Assembly: GCA_945897545.1 (NCBI GenBank)
Contig: CAMDGJ010000062.1
Location: 1-12,731 of the forward strand
Direction of reading: 5' to 3'
DNA length: 12,731 nucleotides
Source of the DNA: Flavobacterium psychrophilum
GTDB lineage: Bacteria; Bacteroidota; Bacteroidia; Flavobacteriales; Flavobacteriaceae
The stretch's first letter is position 1. The number at the start of each line of letters is the position of its first letter. A model generated the notes under the pieces. The model was given only the letters and a program-made list of their open reading frames with translations. It had not been told where the DNA came from and searched no databases. Made by a program: the position numbers and the translations under genes. Shown here in pieces: positions 1 to 7,628 of the stretch.

Positions 1-1
1 G

Positions 2-3000
2 GGTTGGCAAGAAATATATACCCAACTTCAAAATAATGCGGATATAAAATTAAAAATATTAGTTGGCTTACAAGTAGATAAACACCTCTCTACAATTGTA
101 GAAATTGGCAATACAGACGATAGTTTGAGCCAAGAAGAACATTTTACACAATTCATAAAATCGCTCGGTTTTGCTATCAATAATGCCGATATGGATAATG
201 AAGATTTTTTCAATCAAATTTCTTTTTTTGTAACAATGCTCGAAGAAGGGCGATTAGAAATTAAGAAAACCCTAAACCCAAACCACGCCAAAGTATATTT
301 GTTTCAGTATGCACAAAACTATGCCGAATTACGCAACCGTAAAGGCGAATTTATAACAGGAAGTAGCAACTTAACCAAGGCAGGTTTACACGGCCAAGAA
401 GAATTCAATGTAGAAATAAGCGATTATGGTTTTGAAACTGCCGAAAAATATTTTGATGATTTGTGGTTGACTGCCATTCCCATTACTGAAGCTGAAAACG
501 GCAAACCAGTAATTATAGATTTCCTAAAAAACAAAACACAAGCGGCTTATGTTACGCCATTTGAAGCCTATGCCTTGATTTTAAAAACCTATATAGAACT
601 TCAAGAAGCAAAGAAAATTAATGATGCTGTTGATAGATTATTAGAAGAAAATGGTTTTGAAAAATACCAATATCAACTTGATGCTGTAAACCAAGCATTG
701 AATGTTATTGAAACTTATAATGGTGTTATTATTGCCGATGTAGTTGGTTTAGGAAAATCGGTAATTGCTTCATTAATAGCAAATCAAATTGGTAAAAGAG
801 GTTTGATACTTTGTCCACCAGGATTGATAGGAAGCAAAAAAGAAAATACGGGTTGGTATGAATATAAAAATCGTTTCAAGTTACACAATTGGGATATTGA
901 AAGTTCAGGCGATGTAGAAGCAGTTGCAGCAAGTATCAGAAAAAACAATTACGAATATGAAGTAATTATTGTTGATGAAGCTCACCGTTTCAGAAATCAA
1001 GATACTTCGGCTTATGAAGCATTGTTAGATATTTGTAGAAGTAAAAAAGTAGTTTTATTATCTGCTACACCATTCAACAATTCTCCAGCAGATATATTTT
1101 CGTTATTGAAATTATTTATTGTTCCCGGACAATCAGGAATTACCATTGAAACCGATTTGGAAGCTCGATTTAATTCGTATAACTATCGCTTCAAAAACCT
1201 TTCAAACATTATAAAAAACAATAATTCTAATAGTCCTGACAAGAAAAGAAAGGCAGAACGAGATTATGAAAAAATGTTTGGGTTGCCACTACCAATTGAT
1301 ATAAACATTGTAAAAAACAATGTTAGCGATATGGCAAACGGCATTAAAAATGTAATTACACCAGTTGTTATCAGAAGAAATAGATTAGACCTAAAAACCG
1401 ATAACGAGTACAAAAAAGAAATACAAAACCTCTCGGAAGTAAAAGACCCAATAGAATTATTTTATCAATTAGATAAATCCCAATCTGAATTTTACAATAA
1501 AATTATCACGAGTTATTTTTGTGAAGATGGAGAGTTTAAAGGTGCAATTTACAAACCATTTGAATATGAAAATAAACATAAGAAAGACGATAAACTAAAC
1601 GAGGAAGAAAACAGAGCAAAACAACAACAACGCAATTTATATGACTTTATGAGACGTTTGCTAGTAAAACGTTTCGAGAGTTCCTTTGGTGCTTTTGATA
1701 ATAGTATTGACCGTTTTTTAAAAACCAATAAAATGGTAAAATCTTTTATAGAAAAATCAGGAAAATATGTTTTGGATAGAAAAGTAATTGAGCAAATTTA
1801 TATTGTCAAAGAAGATGATTTTTCTTTAGATGCTATTGAGAAAACTTTAGTAGATTTTGAAAAAAATGCTGCTAATAAAACAACGCCAAAGCATACTAAA
1901 ATTTATGATGTCAATAAATTTGTATACAAAGACGATTTTCTAAAACATATTCAAAGTGATATTGTTTTGTTTGAAAAGATAAAAGCTGAAATTGTCAAAT
2001 TAAAGTTAGTAGATAATGATCCAAAAAGAAAAGAAGTACTTGATAAAATTAAAGAAGTAATTGCTGAAAAAACTAGTCCCAAAAGAAAAGTAATTTTATT
2101 TACAGAATATACCGATACTGTAAGACATTTAAAAGATTATTTTGAAAGCGAACTAAAAACAAGAGTTGCTTTCTGTGATGGTTCAATCACAAAAAAGTTT
2201 GCGTTAGAATTAGACGCAAATTTCAACGCCAAATACAGCCATCCAGTTGATGATTACGATGTATTGGTTACAAGCGATAAACTTTCGGAAGGATTTAATT
2301 TGAATAGAGCAGGAGTTATAATAAATTATGACATTCCTTGGAACCCCACACGAGTAATACAAAGAGTTGGTCGTATCAATAGAATGAGTGCCAAAGTATT
2401 TGATGAATTATATATTTATAATTTTTTTCCAACAGAACAAGGAGCAGACATTGTAAAAAGTAGAGAAATTGCAGCACAAAAAATGTTTTTAATTCATAGT
2501 GCTTTAGGAGAAGATGCAAAAATGTTTGATATTGATGAAGAACCATCAGCAAGCGGATTATTTTCTAAAATAAATTCTAATCCAGAAAATGATGATGAAT
2601 TAAATATAGCTACAGTAATTAGAAATGATTATGCTGAAATTATAGAAAACCATCCGGATGTTATAAAAAGAATTAGTCAATTTCCGAACAGAACCAAAAC
2701 AGCAAAATTATATACAGAAGATAACACAGTTGTTTTAAGAAAAAAAGGAATGGCGTTATTTTCAATAGTAAGCAAAAATATAAATGGTAAAGCAACTATT
2801 GAAGAAAAAACATTTCCTGAATTAATCCAATTTGCAAAATGTCCTCCAGAAGAAGAAAGACAAAATCTAACCAAAGAGTTCTGGACTGCTTATGAATTAA
2901 TAAAAGTGTTCAAACCAAAAAACGCCTCTGGTAATTCAGATTTATCATTAGATACTAAATCATTAATCTCATTAAGAGATTTAGCAAAAGTAAAAAGAGA

Positions 3001-3259
3001 CGATATTGATTTAGAATTAATTTCTTTTATAAATACGCTAGTTACCGATATAAAAAAATATAAAACATTATCTAAATTCACTTTAAGAAAACTAACATTA
3101 TCAGACAACAAGAACATTGAACCTTATGGCGAATTGATAAACAACATTAAAGAGTTAAGAAAAAAGTTAGGTGTAGATTACCTCGATATTATATTAAAAA
3201 GGGCAGATGGTATAGAAAATGATGTGATAATAGCCATACAGAATAAAATTTCAGTTTAA
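2..3259 (+). CDS. PLD-like nuclease / SF2 (SNF2-type) helicase fusion, 5' end missing
   Basis: Probably an ATP-driven nucleic-acid translocase joined to a phospholipase-D-like nuclease domain, an architecture common in restriction-like and anti-phage loci. The frame is open to the first base, so the gene starts outside the window; the TTG at 125 is only an internal codon. 1085 residues are visible. A PLD-type HxK (HAK, visible residues 95-97) is followed by GSSN near 120-123 and a later Glu-rich strand. A helicase core follows: YQYQ near 222, Walker A GLGKS 249-253, DEAH 325-328, SAT 354-356, then a C-terminal helicase lobe with SEGFNL and QRVGRINR (787-794). The last ~250 residues show no motif I know. 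No methyltransferase or specificity subunit is in view. The next gene starts 88 bases on with no clear promoter between, so co-transcription is likely. SF2 helicase is certain, PLD is likely, and the defence role is inferred. Confidence 0.9.
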   Translation, partial: GWQEIYTQLQNNADIKLKILVGLQVDKHLSTIVEIGNTDDSLSQEEHFTQFIKSLGFAINNADMDNEDFFNQISFFVTMLEEGRLEIKKTLNPNHAKVYLFQYAQNYAELRNRKGEFITGSSNLTKAGLHGQEEFNVEISDYGFETAEKYFDDLWLTAIPITEAENGKPVIIDFLKNKTQAAYVTPFEAYALILKTYIELQEAKKINDAVDRLLEENGFEKYQYQLDAVNQALNVIETYNGVIIADVVGLGKSVIASLIANQIGKRGLILCPPGLIGSKKENTGWYEYKNRFKLHNWDIESSGDVEAVAASIRKNNYEYEVIIVDEAHRFRNQDTSAYEALLDICRSKKVVLLSATPFNNSPADIFSLLKLFIVPGQSGITIETDLEARFNSYNYRFKNLSNIIKNNNSNSPDKKRKAERDYEKMFGLPLPIDINIVKNNVSDMANGIKNVITPVVIRRNRLDLKTDNEYKKEIQNLSEVKDPIELFYQLDKSQSEFYNKIITSYFCEDGEFKGAIYKPFEYENKHKKDDKLNEEENRAKQQQRNLYDFMRRLLVKRFESSFGAFDNSIDRFLKTNKMVKSFIEKSGKYVLDRKVIEQIYIVKEDDFSLDAIEKTLVDFEKNAANKTTPKHTKIYDVNKFVYKDDFLKHIQSDIVLFEKIKAEIVKLKLVDNDPKRKEVLDKIKEVIAEKTSPKRKVILFTEYTDTVRHLKDYFESELKTRVAFCDGSITKKFALELDANFNAKYSHPVDDYDVLVTSDKLSEGFNLNRAGVIINYDIPWNPTRVIQRVGRINRMSAKVFDELYIYNFFPTEQGADIVKSREIAAQKMFLIHSALGEDAKMFDIDEEPSASGLFSKINSNPENDDELNIATVIRNDYAEIIENHPDVIKRISQFPNRTKTAKLYTEDNTVVLRKKGMALFSIVSKNINGKATIEEKTFPELIQFAKCPPEEERQNLTKEFWTAYELIKVFKPKNASGNSDLSLDTKSLISLRDLAKVKRDDIDLELISFINTLVTDIKKYKTLSKFTLRKLTLSDNKNIEPYGELINNIKELRKKLGVDYLDIILKRADGIENDVIIAIQNKISV

Positions 3260-3347
3260 CTAATAAGGAAGTGGTAATAAAATATTGTAAAGAATGTTTA
3301 TTAACAATTCAAAATTTAATTAAGTAACAAACCATCAAAAATATAAT

Positions 3348-4256
3348 ATGGCAAATAAAGATAGAATTGTAAATTATTTTGAAATAAACCCAAAATACAT
3401 TACTGGCACAAAAGAAAATATAATTGATTTGTTCAAGAAAATACATCAATTAAAAATTAGCCAAGATCCTTTAAGGTTTGAACATTATGGAGATAAATGG
3501 ATATATATTACAGATATTATAATTGACGATAAATTGAAGCATATTGAGGGTAAAGTTTTACATATCCGTAAAGATGCTTTTCCTGAACTAATGGATATTA
3601 CGGATGATAAAATTCGAGATGTTGAAGCAACAAAAAATGAAGGTATTGTAGAAAAAACTCATTTTATTCTATCGTATAAAAATAATGAAATGACACTTGC
3701 GTTTGAACATAATCAATATGGTGCAAGAATTACTGATTTTGTCTTTTATTTAGAGCATAAAGGATTGATTTATGGAATATTAAACAAAGTAATCTATAAT
3801 CCCATTAATAGAGACAATTTAAAGGAGGTTCGAAAGAGAATAAAAAACATTTCGTACATTGTAGCAAAAGTTCACAAAGACAATATAAAACGATTAAAAG
3901 AAATTGACAAAGATATTTTTACTGCATTTGAAACGGTTGAGAATGTTACGTCAGCAGAGTATGTTACTTTAGAATTGAAATATGATGTTGCAAAAGGGAC
4001 TAGCGGTTCATTGATTAGAAGTAAATTAGATAAAATTTTAGATTTTTTTGGTAAAAGTAAAACGCAACCATTTAATATACTTAAAGTAAAAGCAGAAGAT
4101 AGTGATAATAATAATTTACTGAAAAATTTTGACTTACTTAATTTATGGTACAGAAGTAATATTAAAGTTGATTTAAAAGATAAATCTAAAACCATTGTTA
4201 GTATTGATATAATAACAAAAATGAGAAGTGAATTAAATAAAGAATTTGGTTTGTAA
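3348..4256 (+). CDS. Uncharacterised 302-residue protein of candidate defence operon
   Basis: I do not recognise the family. The protein is soluble, charged and mixed alpha/beta, with no signal peptide or membrane segment. The centre (about residues 105-150) carries a THFIL strand, then EHNQYGAR and a DFVFYLEHKG stretch, which reads like a conserved core. The C-terminal third is Lys-rich with a predicted helix around KLDKILDFFGKS. The ATG has an A-rich leader typical of this phylum. It lies 88 bases after the helicase gene on the same strand, and its TAA overlaps the ATG of the membrane-protein gene by one base (TAATG), so those two are very likely translationally coupled and work together. 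A soluble ~300-residue protein paired with a four-helix membrane protein recalls KwaB/KwaA of the Kiwa system in size and topology. The gene order is reversed, and I cannot show sequence homology. Confidence 0.85.
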   Translation: MANKDRIVNYFEINPKYITGTKENIIDLFKKIHQLKISQDPLRFEHYGDKWIYITDIIIDDKLKHIEGKVLHIRKDAFPELMDITDDKIRDVEATKNEGIVEKTHFILSYKNNEMTLAFEHNQYGARITDFVFYLEHKGLIYGILNKVIYNPINRDNLKEVRKRIKNISYIVAKVHKDNIKRLKEIDKDIFTAFETVENVTSAEYVTLELKYDVAKGTSGSLIRSKLDKILDFFGKSKTQPFNILKVKAEDSDNNNLLKNFDLLNLWYRSNIKVDLKDKSKTIVSIDIITKMRSELNKEFGL

Positions 4257-4786
4257 TGAATAAATTACTCGATAAATATATTAAACATCCATTATTATAC
4301 GATTTGATTATCGTATCTATTTTTATTTTGTGTAAACATATATTGTCCAGTAAAAATATAATTTCAATAACAATTCCAATAGATACTTTAAAATCTATAG
4401 TCTCCGATATAATTTCAACTACGATTTCATTAGCTGGTTTTATTCTTGCATCGTTGACAATAATTGTTACGTTTAAAGATAACATTAATCATAAAGAAAT
4501 TTATAATAAAATTGAAGCTAAAAATGAACTTACTGGAATGGAATTACTATTCACAAGTAAGCATTATAAAAGAATAGTTGGTGTTTTTTCTTGGTCTTGT
4601 ATTATTTTTTTAACAATATTTTTTTTAATATCAATTGTTAAATTATTTCTTGACAAAATAGATAAAGACCATATTTTTGATATTATTATTTTGTCATTTA
4701 TTACTTTATCAGCTACTATTTTCAGGTGTTTATTGATACTTCATAAAATTATTAAAATTCAAATTTCTAATAACAGCAATGCTTAA
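4256..4786 (+). CDS. Four-helix inner-membrane protein
   Basis: 176-residue integral membrane protein with four hydrophobic segments at about residues 13-30, 52-73, 106-131 and 140-163. A polar loop rich in Lys, Glu and Asn (74-105) lies between helices 2 and 3, and both ends are short and polar. There is no signal peptide, lipobox or catalytic motif. The ATG shares its A with the stop of the upstream gene, so translation should depend on re-initiation. This is the last gene of the operon: the next ~1.3 kb holds no convincing gene. In two-gene anti-phage systems such a protein is often the membrane sensor or membrane-damaging effector; that role is inference from topology and context only. 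It is too large and too polar between helices for a typical holin. Confidence 0.85.
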   Translation: MNKLLDKYIKHPLLYDLIIVSIFILCKHILSSKNIISITIPIDTLKSIVSDIISTTISLAGFILASLTIIVTFKDNINHKEIYNKIEAKNELTGMELLFTSKHYKRIVGVFSWSCIIFLTIFFLISIVKLFLDKIDKDHIFDIIILSFITLSATIFRCLLILHKIIKIQISNNSNA

Positions 4787-4885
4787 GTGATTGTTTTATT
4801 TAACGACAACAGAATAATCAATTTAACGTTTGTGATAAATATTACCTAATTCATCTGCACAAAATCCTCGTTTAGTCCAAGTATT
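4787..4885. other. Short AT-rich spacer after the defence-type operon
   Basis: No gene or clear terminator is seen here. On the minus strand a short open stretch (about 4823-4897, 25 codons, starting MLLEWNTWTKRG) has no promoter or family signature. It continues toward the inverted-repeat arm, so it may be a gene remnant or chance. Confidence 0.3.
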
Positions 4886-5025
4886 CCATTCTAACAACAT
4901 TTCCGTTATAAACAACACTAGCAATCAAGCGGTCTCTCTTCGGTCGTTCTCTTTGTTCCGTTCGGCTGTTCCAGTCAGTCGTGCCTCCTTCCGTTCCACA
5001 GACACTTCACAGCACTAAAAAAAAC

Positions 5026-5056
5026 AGCAGCTTGAAAATAAGCAGCTATTTTTTTG
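5026..5056. terminator. Hairpin with A and T runs on both sides, left arm
   Basis: AGCAGCTT (5026-5033) pairs with AAGCAGCT (5040-5047) with one mismatch, around a GAAAAT loop. Eight A lie just before it (5017-5024) and seven T just after it, so it could end transcripts from either direction. A hairpin of different sequence sits at the matching place in the right arm (11498-11534). Confidence 0.5.
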
Positions 5057-5576
5057 CGCTGTTTCGTTCCTCATCTTCACACGTTCTCTACCCTACGTTC
5101 GGCAGGACTAATGCATCCACAATACCGCTTCATTCCGTTTCGCTCCGTAAACTACGCTACACTGCATTCCAGCAGTATTATGTCTGCCGCCCTTTATTTT
5201 TTCAGCGGTTGCTCCTTCGCACAGCCATCGGGGTTGGCACCGTTCAGTAAAAACTTCACTTTGCCATAAATCAAGGAACGCCAAAGGCTGACTTATATTT
5301 TTTCCCCGCCGTTACACGCTCGCAGTACTTCTCTCCACTTCGCAAAAGCTACGTTCCGTTCCCGTCCTGCGGTGGCTGTTCGATTGCCGCAACACCGCCA
5401 ACTGCGCTCCTCATACATTCCGCTATAATTCCGCTATCGCTACATTTTAGCTCCATTCCTTGCGGTGCTTGGGGGTGTTTGATTGCCGATTTCATAAGAA
5501 GCATCCCAGAGAAAATCCAATCAAGAAACATCCTGCTACAAAAAAAATAAATAAAAAGAAAGTAAAGGTACGTTAC

Positions 5577-5729
5577 GGTTTCAAAAAGTAAAGTTCAAGC
5601 CCTACGGGTTTTTGAAAAAATCTCCACCCATACCGTTTCGCAACAACATTCAATTCCGATTTCACGCCCACACTTCCGATGATGTATCGGGTAGTATTTT
5701 TTCAAAAAAACTTGACTTCTTTTGAAACC
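5577..5729. repeat. Nested palindromic element, about 153 bp
   Basis: The outer arms GGTTTCAAAA (5577-5586) and TTTTGAAACC (5720-5729) are perfect inverted copies. Inside them TTTTTGAAAAAAT (5609-5621) and ATTTTTTCAAAAA (5696-5708) form a perfect 13-bp inverted pair. Smaller hairpins lie within: AGCCC-TAC-GGGTT near 5598-5610 inside TTCAA/TTGAA, and CCGAT-GATGT-ATCGG at 5676-5690. The right arm shows no counterpart. It may be a small MITE-like insertion or a structured transcript. Confidence 0.5.
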
Positions 5730-5976
5730 TCCACTAATTCGACGACTTTCTTTTTTTTCTTTTTTTCTTTTAAAAAATTAATGGAAAAAGGTCTAGCAAC
5801 AGCAACTTTGATAATCTACACAAATCCGAATTGCATTATCAAGAACAAAAATAAGTAGCTTACTCCATAGAAGTCATCTAAAAACTAACTTGCAGATAGT
5901 TTATAGCAATTAAATCATAATCACTTATGAGTAAAACATAACAATTTAAAACAAATAACATTGTTTTGATTTATAA
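5730..5976. other. Gene-free spacer between left arm and DUF6266 promoter
   Basis: It contains the polypyrimidine tract (5747-5776), whose inverse is the polypurine tract at 10797-10825, followed by AT-rich DNA. I see no open frame or RNA gene in it. The tract marks the inner border of the inverted repeat. Confidence 0.4.
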
Positions 5977-6009
5977 TTGTAATTAAATTTCTTTTATAGG
6001 TTAATTTTG
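5977..6009 (+). promoter_or_regulatory. Bacteroidota-type promoter of the DUF6266 gene
   Basis: TTG (5977-5979) and TAATTTTG (6002-6009) match the TTG / TAnnTTTG consensus with a 22-base spacer. It lies about 70 bases before the ATG at 6081 with no other gene between. Confidence 0.55.
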
Positions 6010-6080
6010 TATAGTTGTTTAAAATCAATACCAAAGCCGTACCAAGCCCACAAAATTGTAATTTCTAAATAAATATAGTT

Positions 6081-6725
6081 ATGGGTAAGATTGGTAGAGG
6101 TATTCTTGGAGGAGTATCAGGTAAAGTCGCTAACATTGTTGGTGCAAGATGGAAAGGAATTGATTATATTAGAGCAAAGCCTCAAAGTGTAGCAAATCCT
6201 CGTACAGTATTACAAGTCAATCAGAGAACAAAGTTCTCTTTAGTGTTGAGGTTTTTACAGCCAAACTTAAATTTCATTAAGATTGGTTATAAAAATTATG
6301 CTGTTAAGAAGTCGCAATTTAATAGTGCGATGTCTTATATACTAAACAATGCAATCGTAGGAACTGATCCAACCGATTTTGCAATTGATTTTTCTTTTGC
6401 ATTGTTGAGTAGAGGTTCTTTATCAGGAGCATTAAACCCTGTGTTTGATTTGTCAACTCCTGGACAAGTTCAGTTTAGTTGGGATGATAATTCAAATGAA
6501 GGTAGTGCTTTGCCAACTGATAAAGTTATGGTTGTTGCTTATAATCCTTTAAAAGGTGAGAGTGTATTTATTACTGATGGTGCTGTAAGAACAGATTTAT
6601 CACAAACAGTAATTATACCTAACAGCTATGCTGGAGATGATTTAGAGATGTTTATTTCGTTTAAGAACGCAGAAGAAACACAATTATCAAATAGTATCTA
6701 TATTGGCTCTGGTACGGCTTCATAA
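6081..6725 (+). CDS. DUF6266 family protein
   Basis: 214 residues, recognised as DUF6266 from its Gly-rich start (GKIGRGILGGVSGKVANIVG), then WKGIDYIRAKP (about 24-34), NPRT (39-42) and a Q-x4-R-x2-F motif. The family is frequent in Flavobacteriia and has no established function. The N-terminal ~75 residues are basic. The rest (about 105-214) reads as alternating beta strands with polar turns, possibly an Ig/FnIII-like fold. There is no signal peptide. The gene is a single unit, with its own promoter before it and a terminator 24 bases after it. The N-terminal pattern resembles that of the 251-residue protein at 7629, so both may be related structural proteins. The family call is good; the biological role is unknown. 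Confidence 0.82.
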   Translation: MGKIGRGILGGVSGKVANIVGARWKGIDYIRAKPQSVANPRTVLQVNQRTKFSLVLRFLQPNLNFIKIGYKNYAVKKSQFNSAMSYILNNAIVGTDPTDFAIDFSFALLSRGSLSGALNPVFDLSTPGQVQFSWDDNSNEGSALPTDKVMVVAYNPLKGESVFITDGAVRTDLSQTVIIPNSYAGDDLEMFISFKNAEETQLSNSIYIGSGTAS

Positions 6726-6748
6726 AATTAATAGATACTTATTTCAAG

Positions 6749-6775
6749 AACCACCTGTAAAATGGTGGTTTTTTT
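6749..6775 (+). terminator. Rho-independent terminator of the DUF6266 gene
   Basis: AACCACC (6749-6755) and GGTGGTT (6764-6770) form a perfect 7-bp stem around TGTAAAAT and are followed by a T run, 24 bases after the stop codon. Confidence 0.8.
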
Positions 6776-6827
6776 ATGTTCAAAACATAATAATTGTGGG
6801 GACAATGTGGGGATATTAAGTAAATAA

Positions 6828-6865
6828 AAAACCCTAACTAATTGATTTTCAATCGTTAGGGTTTT
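6828..6865. terminator. Long bidirectional hairpin
   Basis: AAAACCCTAAC (6828-6838) pairs perfectly with GTTAGGGTTTT (6855-6865), and ATTGA/TCAAT pair inside the loop. A and T runs at the stem base would allow termination on either strand. It probably insulates the minus-strand gene at 7115 from the DUF6266 unit. Confidence 0.6.
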
Positions 6866-6904
6866 AATTCAGCGGAGAAAGAGGGTCTAATTTATTTCAG
6901 AAAA

Positions 6905-6949
6905 GTGTCGTAAAATAAGGCTTGGCAAAGCTTTTATTTTAAGTGACAC
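6905..6949. repeat. Near-palindrome followed by direct repeats
   Basis: GTGTC (6905-6909) and GACAC (6945-6949) enclose TAAAATAA (6911-6918) and TTATTTTA (6934-6941), with GCTT/AAGC at the centre. TGACACCTC then occurs twice (6944-6952 and 6956-6964), 12 bp apart. Confidence 0.5.
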
Positions 6950-7114
6950 CTCGACTGACACCTCTTAATATGATGCAAATTATATTAAATTTCAAGTAAT
7001 CAAATATAGGGAAAATTAAATGAATTATGAAATAAAAACATCATAATTTAAACAGGAAGCAAACCATTTATTGAACTGGTTATAATCAAAATTTGAATAG
7101 CTATATTTTAGTTA

Positions 7115-7318
7115 TTATCCAACTATTAAAGGCTCTACTTGTTCATATTTTAAACTGGTGTATTGACAGAACTCCTCGATGCTCACAAACTCATTTTCGA
7201 GCTTATCTAGCTTCTGTCTGATAGTTTGCAACAATCTAACACTTTGTCGATAACTCTTACCTGTAATGCGTTGTATATCCTTTGGGTAGATACACAACCT
7301 CTTGTTTTCAATTTTCAT
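7115..7318 (-). CDS. Small basic protein, possible DNA-binding/regulatory
   Basis: 67 residues starting MKIENKRLCIYP. It contains a YPKDIQRITGKSYRQSVRLL segment (about 11-30) that reads like a helix-turn-helix, and a second helical part FVSIEEFCQYTSLKYEQVEPLI. I recall similar small proteins near mobile regions in Flavobacteriia, but I know no function. Charge (many Lys/Arg) and length fit a small regulator or excisionase-like protein; that is inference. It is transcribed away from the operon at 7629 across a 310-base gap, so it might control that operon. No clear TAnnTTTG box precedes it. Confidence 0.65.
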   Translation of the reverse strand: MKIENKRLCIYPKDIQRITGKSYRQSVRLLQTIRQKLDKLENEFVSIEEFCQYTSLKYEQVEPLIVG

Positions 7319-7628
7319 ACACTATCTATGCCTATGACTAGGCTTTGTTATACATGAAACTAGTTTGATTCTATGTTTCCAAAGGAATAAAATTAGTAAA
7401 AAAAACCTTTCGATTTGCAAAAGCAATTTACTTCTATTTTTCTAGCGGTTTGATGGTCATTTGTGTCGTTTTGTGTCATTTGTATCGAAAAGTGACATAT
7501 GGAATGGTGTGTGCTTTTTTTATCGTTTTAATTGGCTAAAATTTGTTTGGAAATCAATCGAAAGATGTTGCAACAGGATGATGATTTAGGGAATTTGAAA
7601 CATTTATTAATTTAAAAATTTAGAAATT
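7319..7628. other. Divergent intergenic region with repeats, no gene
   Basis: It separates the small minus-strand gene from the four-gene operon. CCTATGACTAGG (7331-7342) is a partial palindrome near the minus-strand start. A ~10-bp tandem motif (ATTTGTGTCG, TTTTGTGTCA, TTTGTATCG) occupies 7459-7487, and TGTCA/TGACA (7474-7478 and 7493-7497) form an inverted pair. I found no exact TAnnTTTG box for the operon. A TAAAATTTG near 7546 has one base too many. Confidence 0.4.

Larger units (their letters stand above)
4886..5780 (-). repeat. Left arm of a long imperfect inverted repeat pair
   Basis: Read on the minus strand this region matches 10791-11657 on the plus strand. The two share identical runs, including 37 bp (5443-5479 with 10963-10999), 25 bp around ACTGGAACAGCC, 22 bp around GCGAAGGAGCAACCGC and 21 bp around TTGCGGCAATCGAACAGC. 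The strongly matching part is about 4911-5480. The match weakens across 5480-5740 and returns as a polypyrimidine tract at 5747-5776. The arm is clearly richer in GC than the genes around it. Open frames across it differ by frame-breaking indels from the other copy, so I do not call it coding. The motif GGAAYG recurs many times on the minus strand. Its function is unknown. It could be the terminal repeat of an element, a structured non-coding RNA, or a recombination substrate. Confidence 0.85.
6776..7114. other. Gene-free stretch with hairpins and a tRNA-end-like 14-mer
   Basis: It holds the 11-bp-stem hairpin at 6828-6865, a 14-mer at 6872-6885 resembling the 3' end of a tRNA gene on the minus strand, a near-palindrome at 6905-6949 and a 9-bp direct repeat at 6944-6964. 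No gene is seen. Together these look like the scar of a recombination or attachment site. Confidence 0.4.

Noticed and set aside
125..127. TTG as start codon of the helicase gene
   Set aside because: The same frame is open back to the first base of the window and encodes a plausible PLD-type beginning, so the gene simply starts outside.
4981..5269. Plus-strand open frames in the left arm (products containing SGCSFAQPSGLAPF)
   Set aside because: A similar peptide appears in the right arm, but the arms differ by frame-breaking insertions and there is no promoter or family match. The shared peptide follows from the DNA repeat.
6872..6885. Complete tRNA gene
   Set aside because: Only the 14 bases of a possible 3' end are present; no cloverleaf can be formed with the neighbouring sequence.
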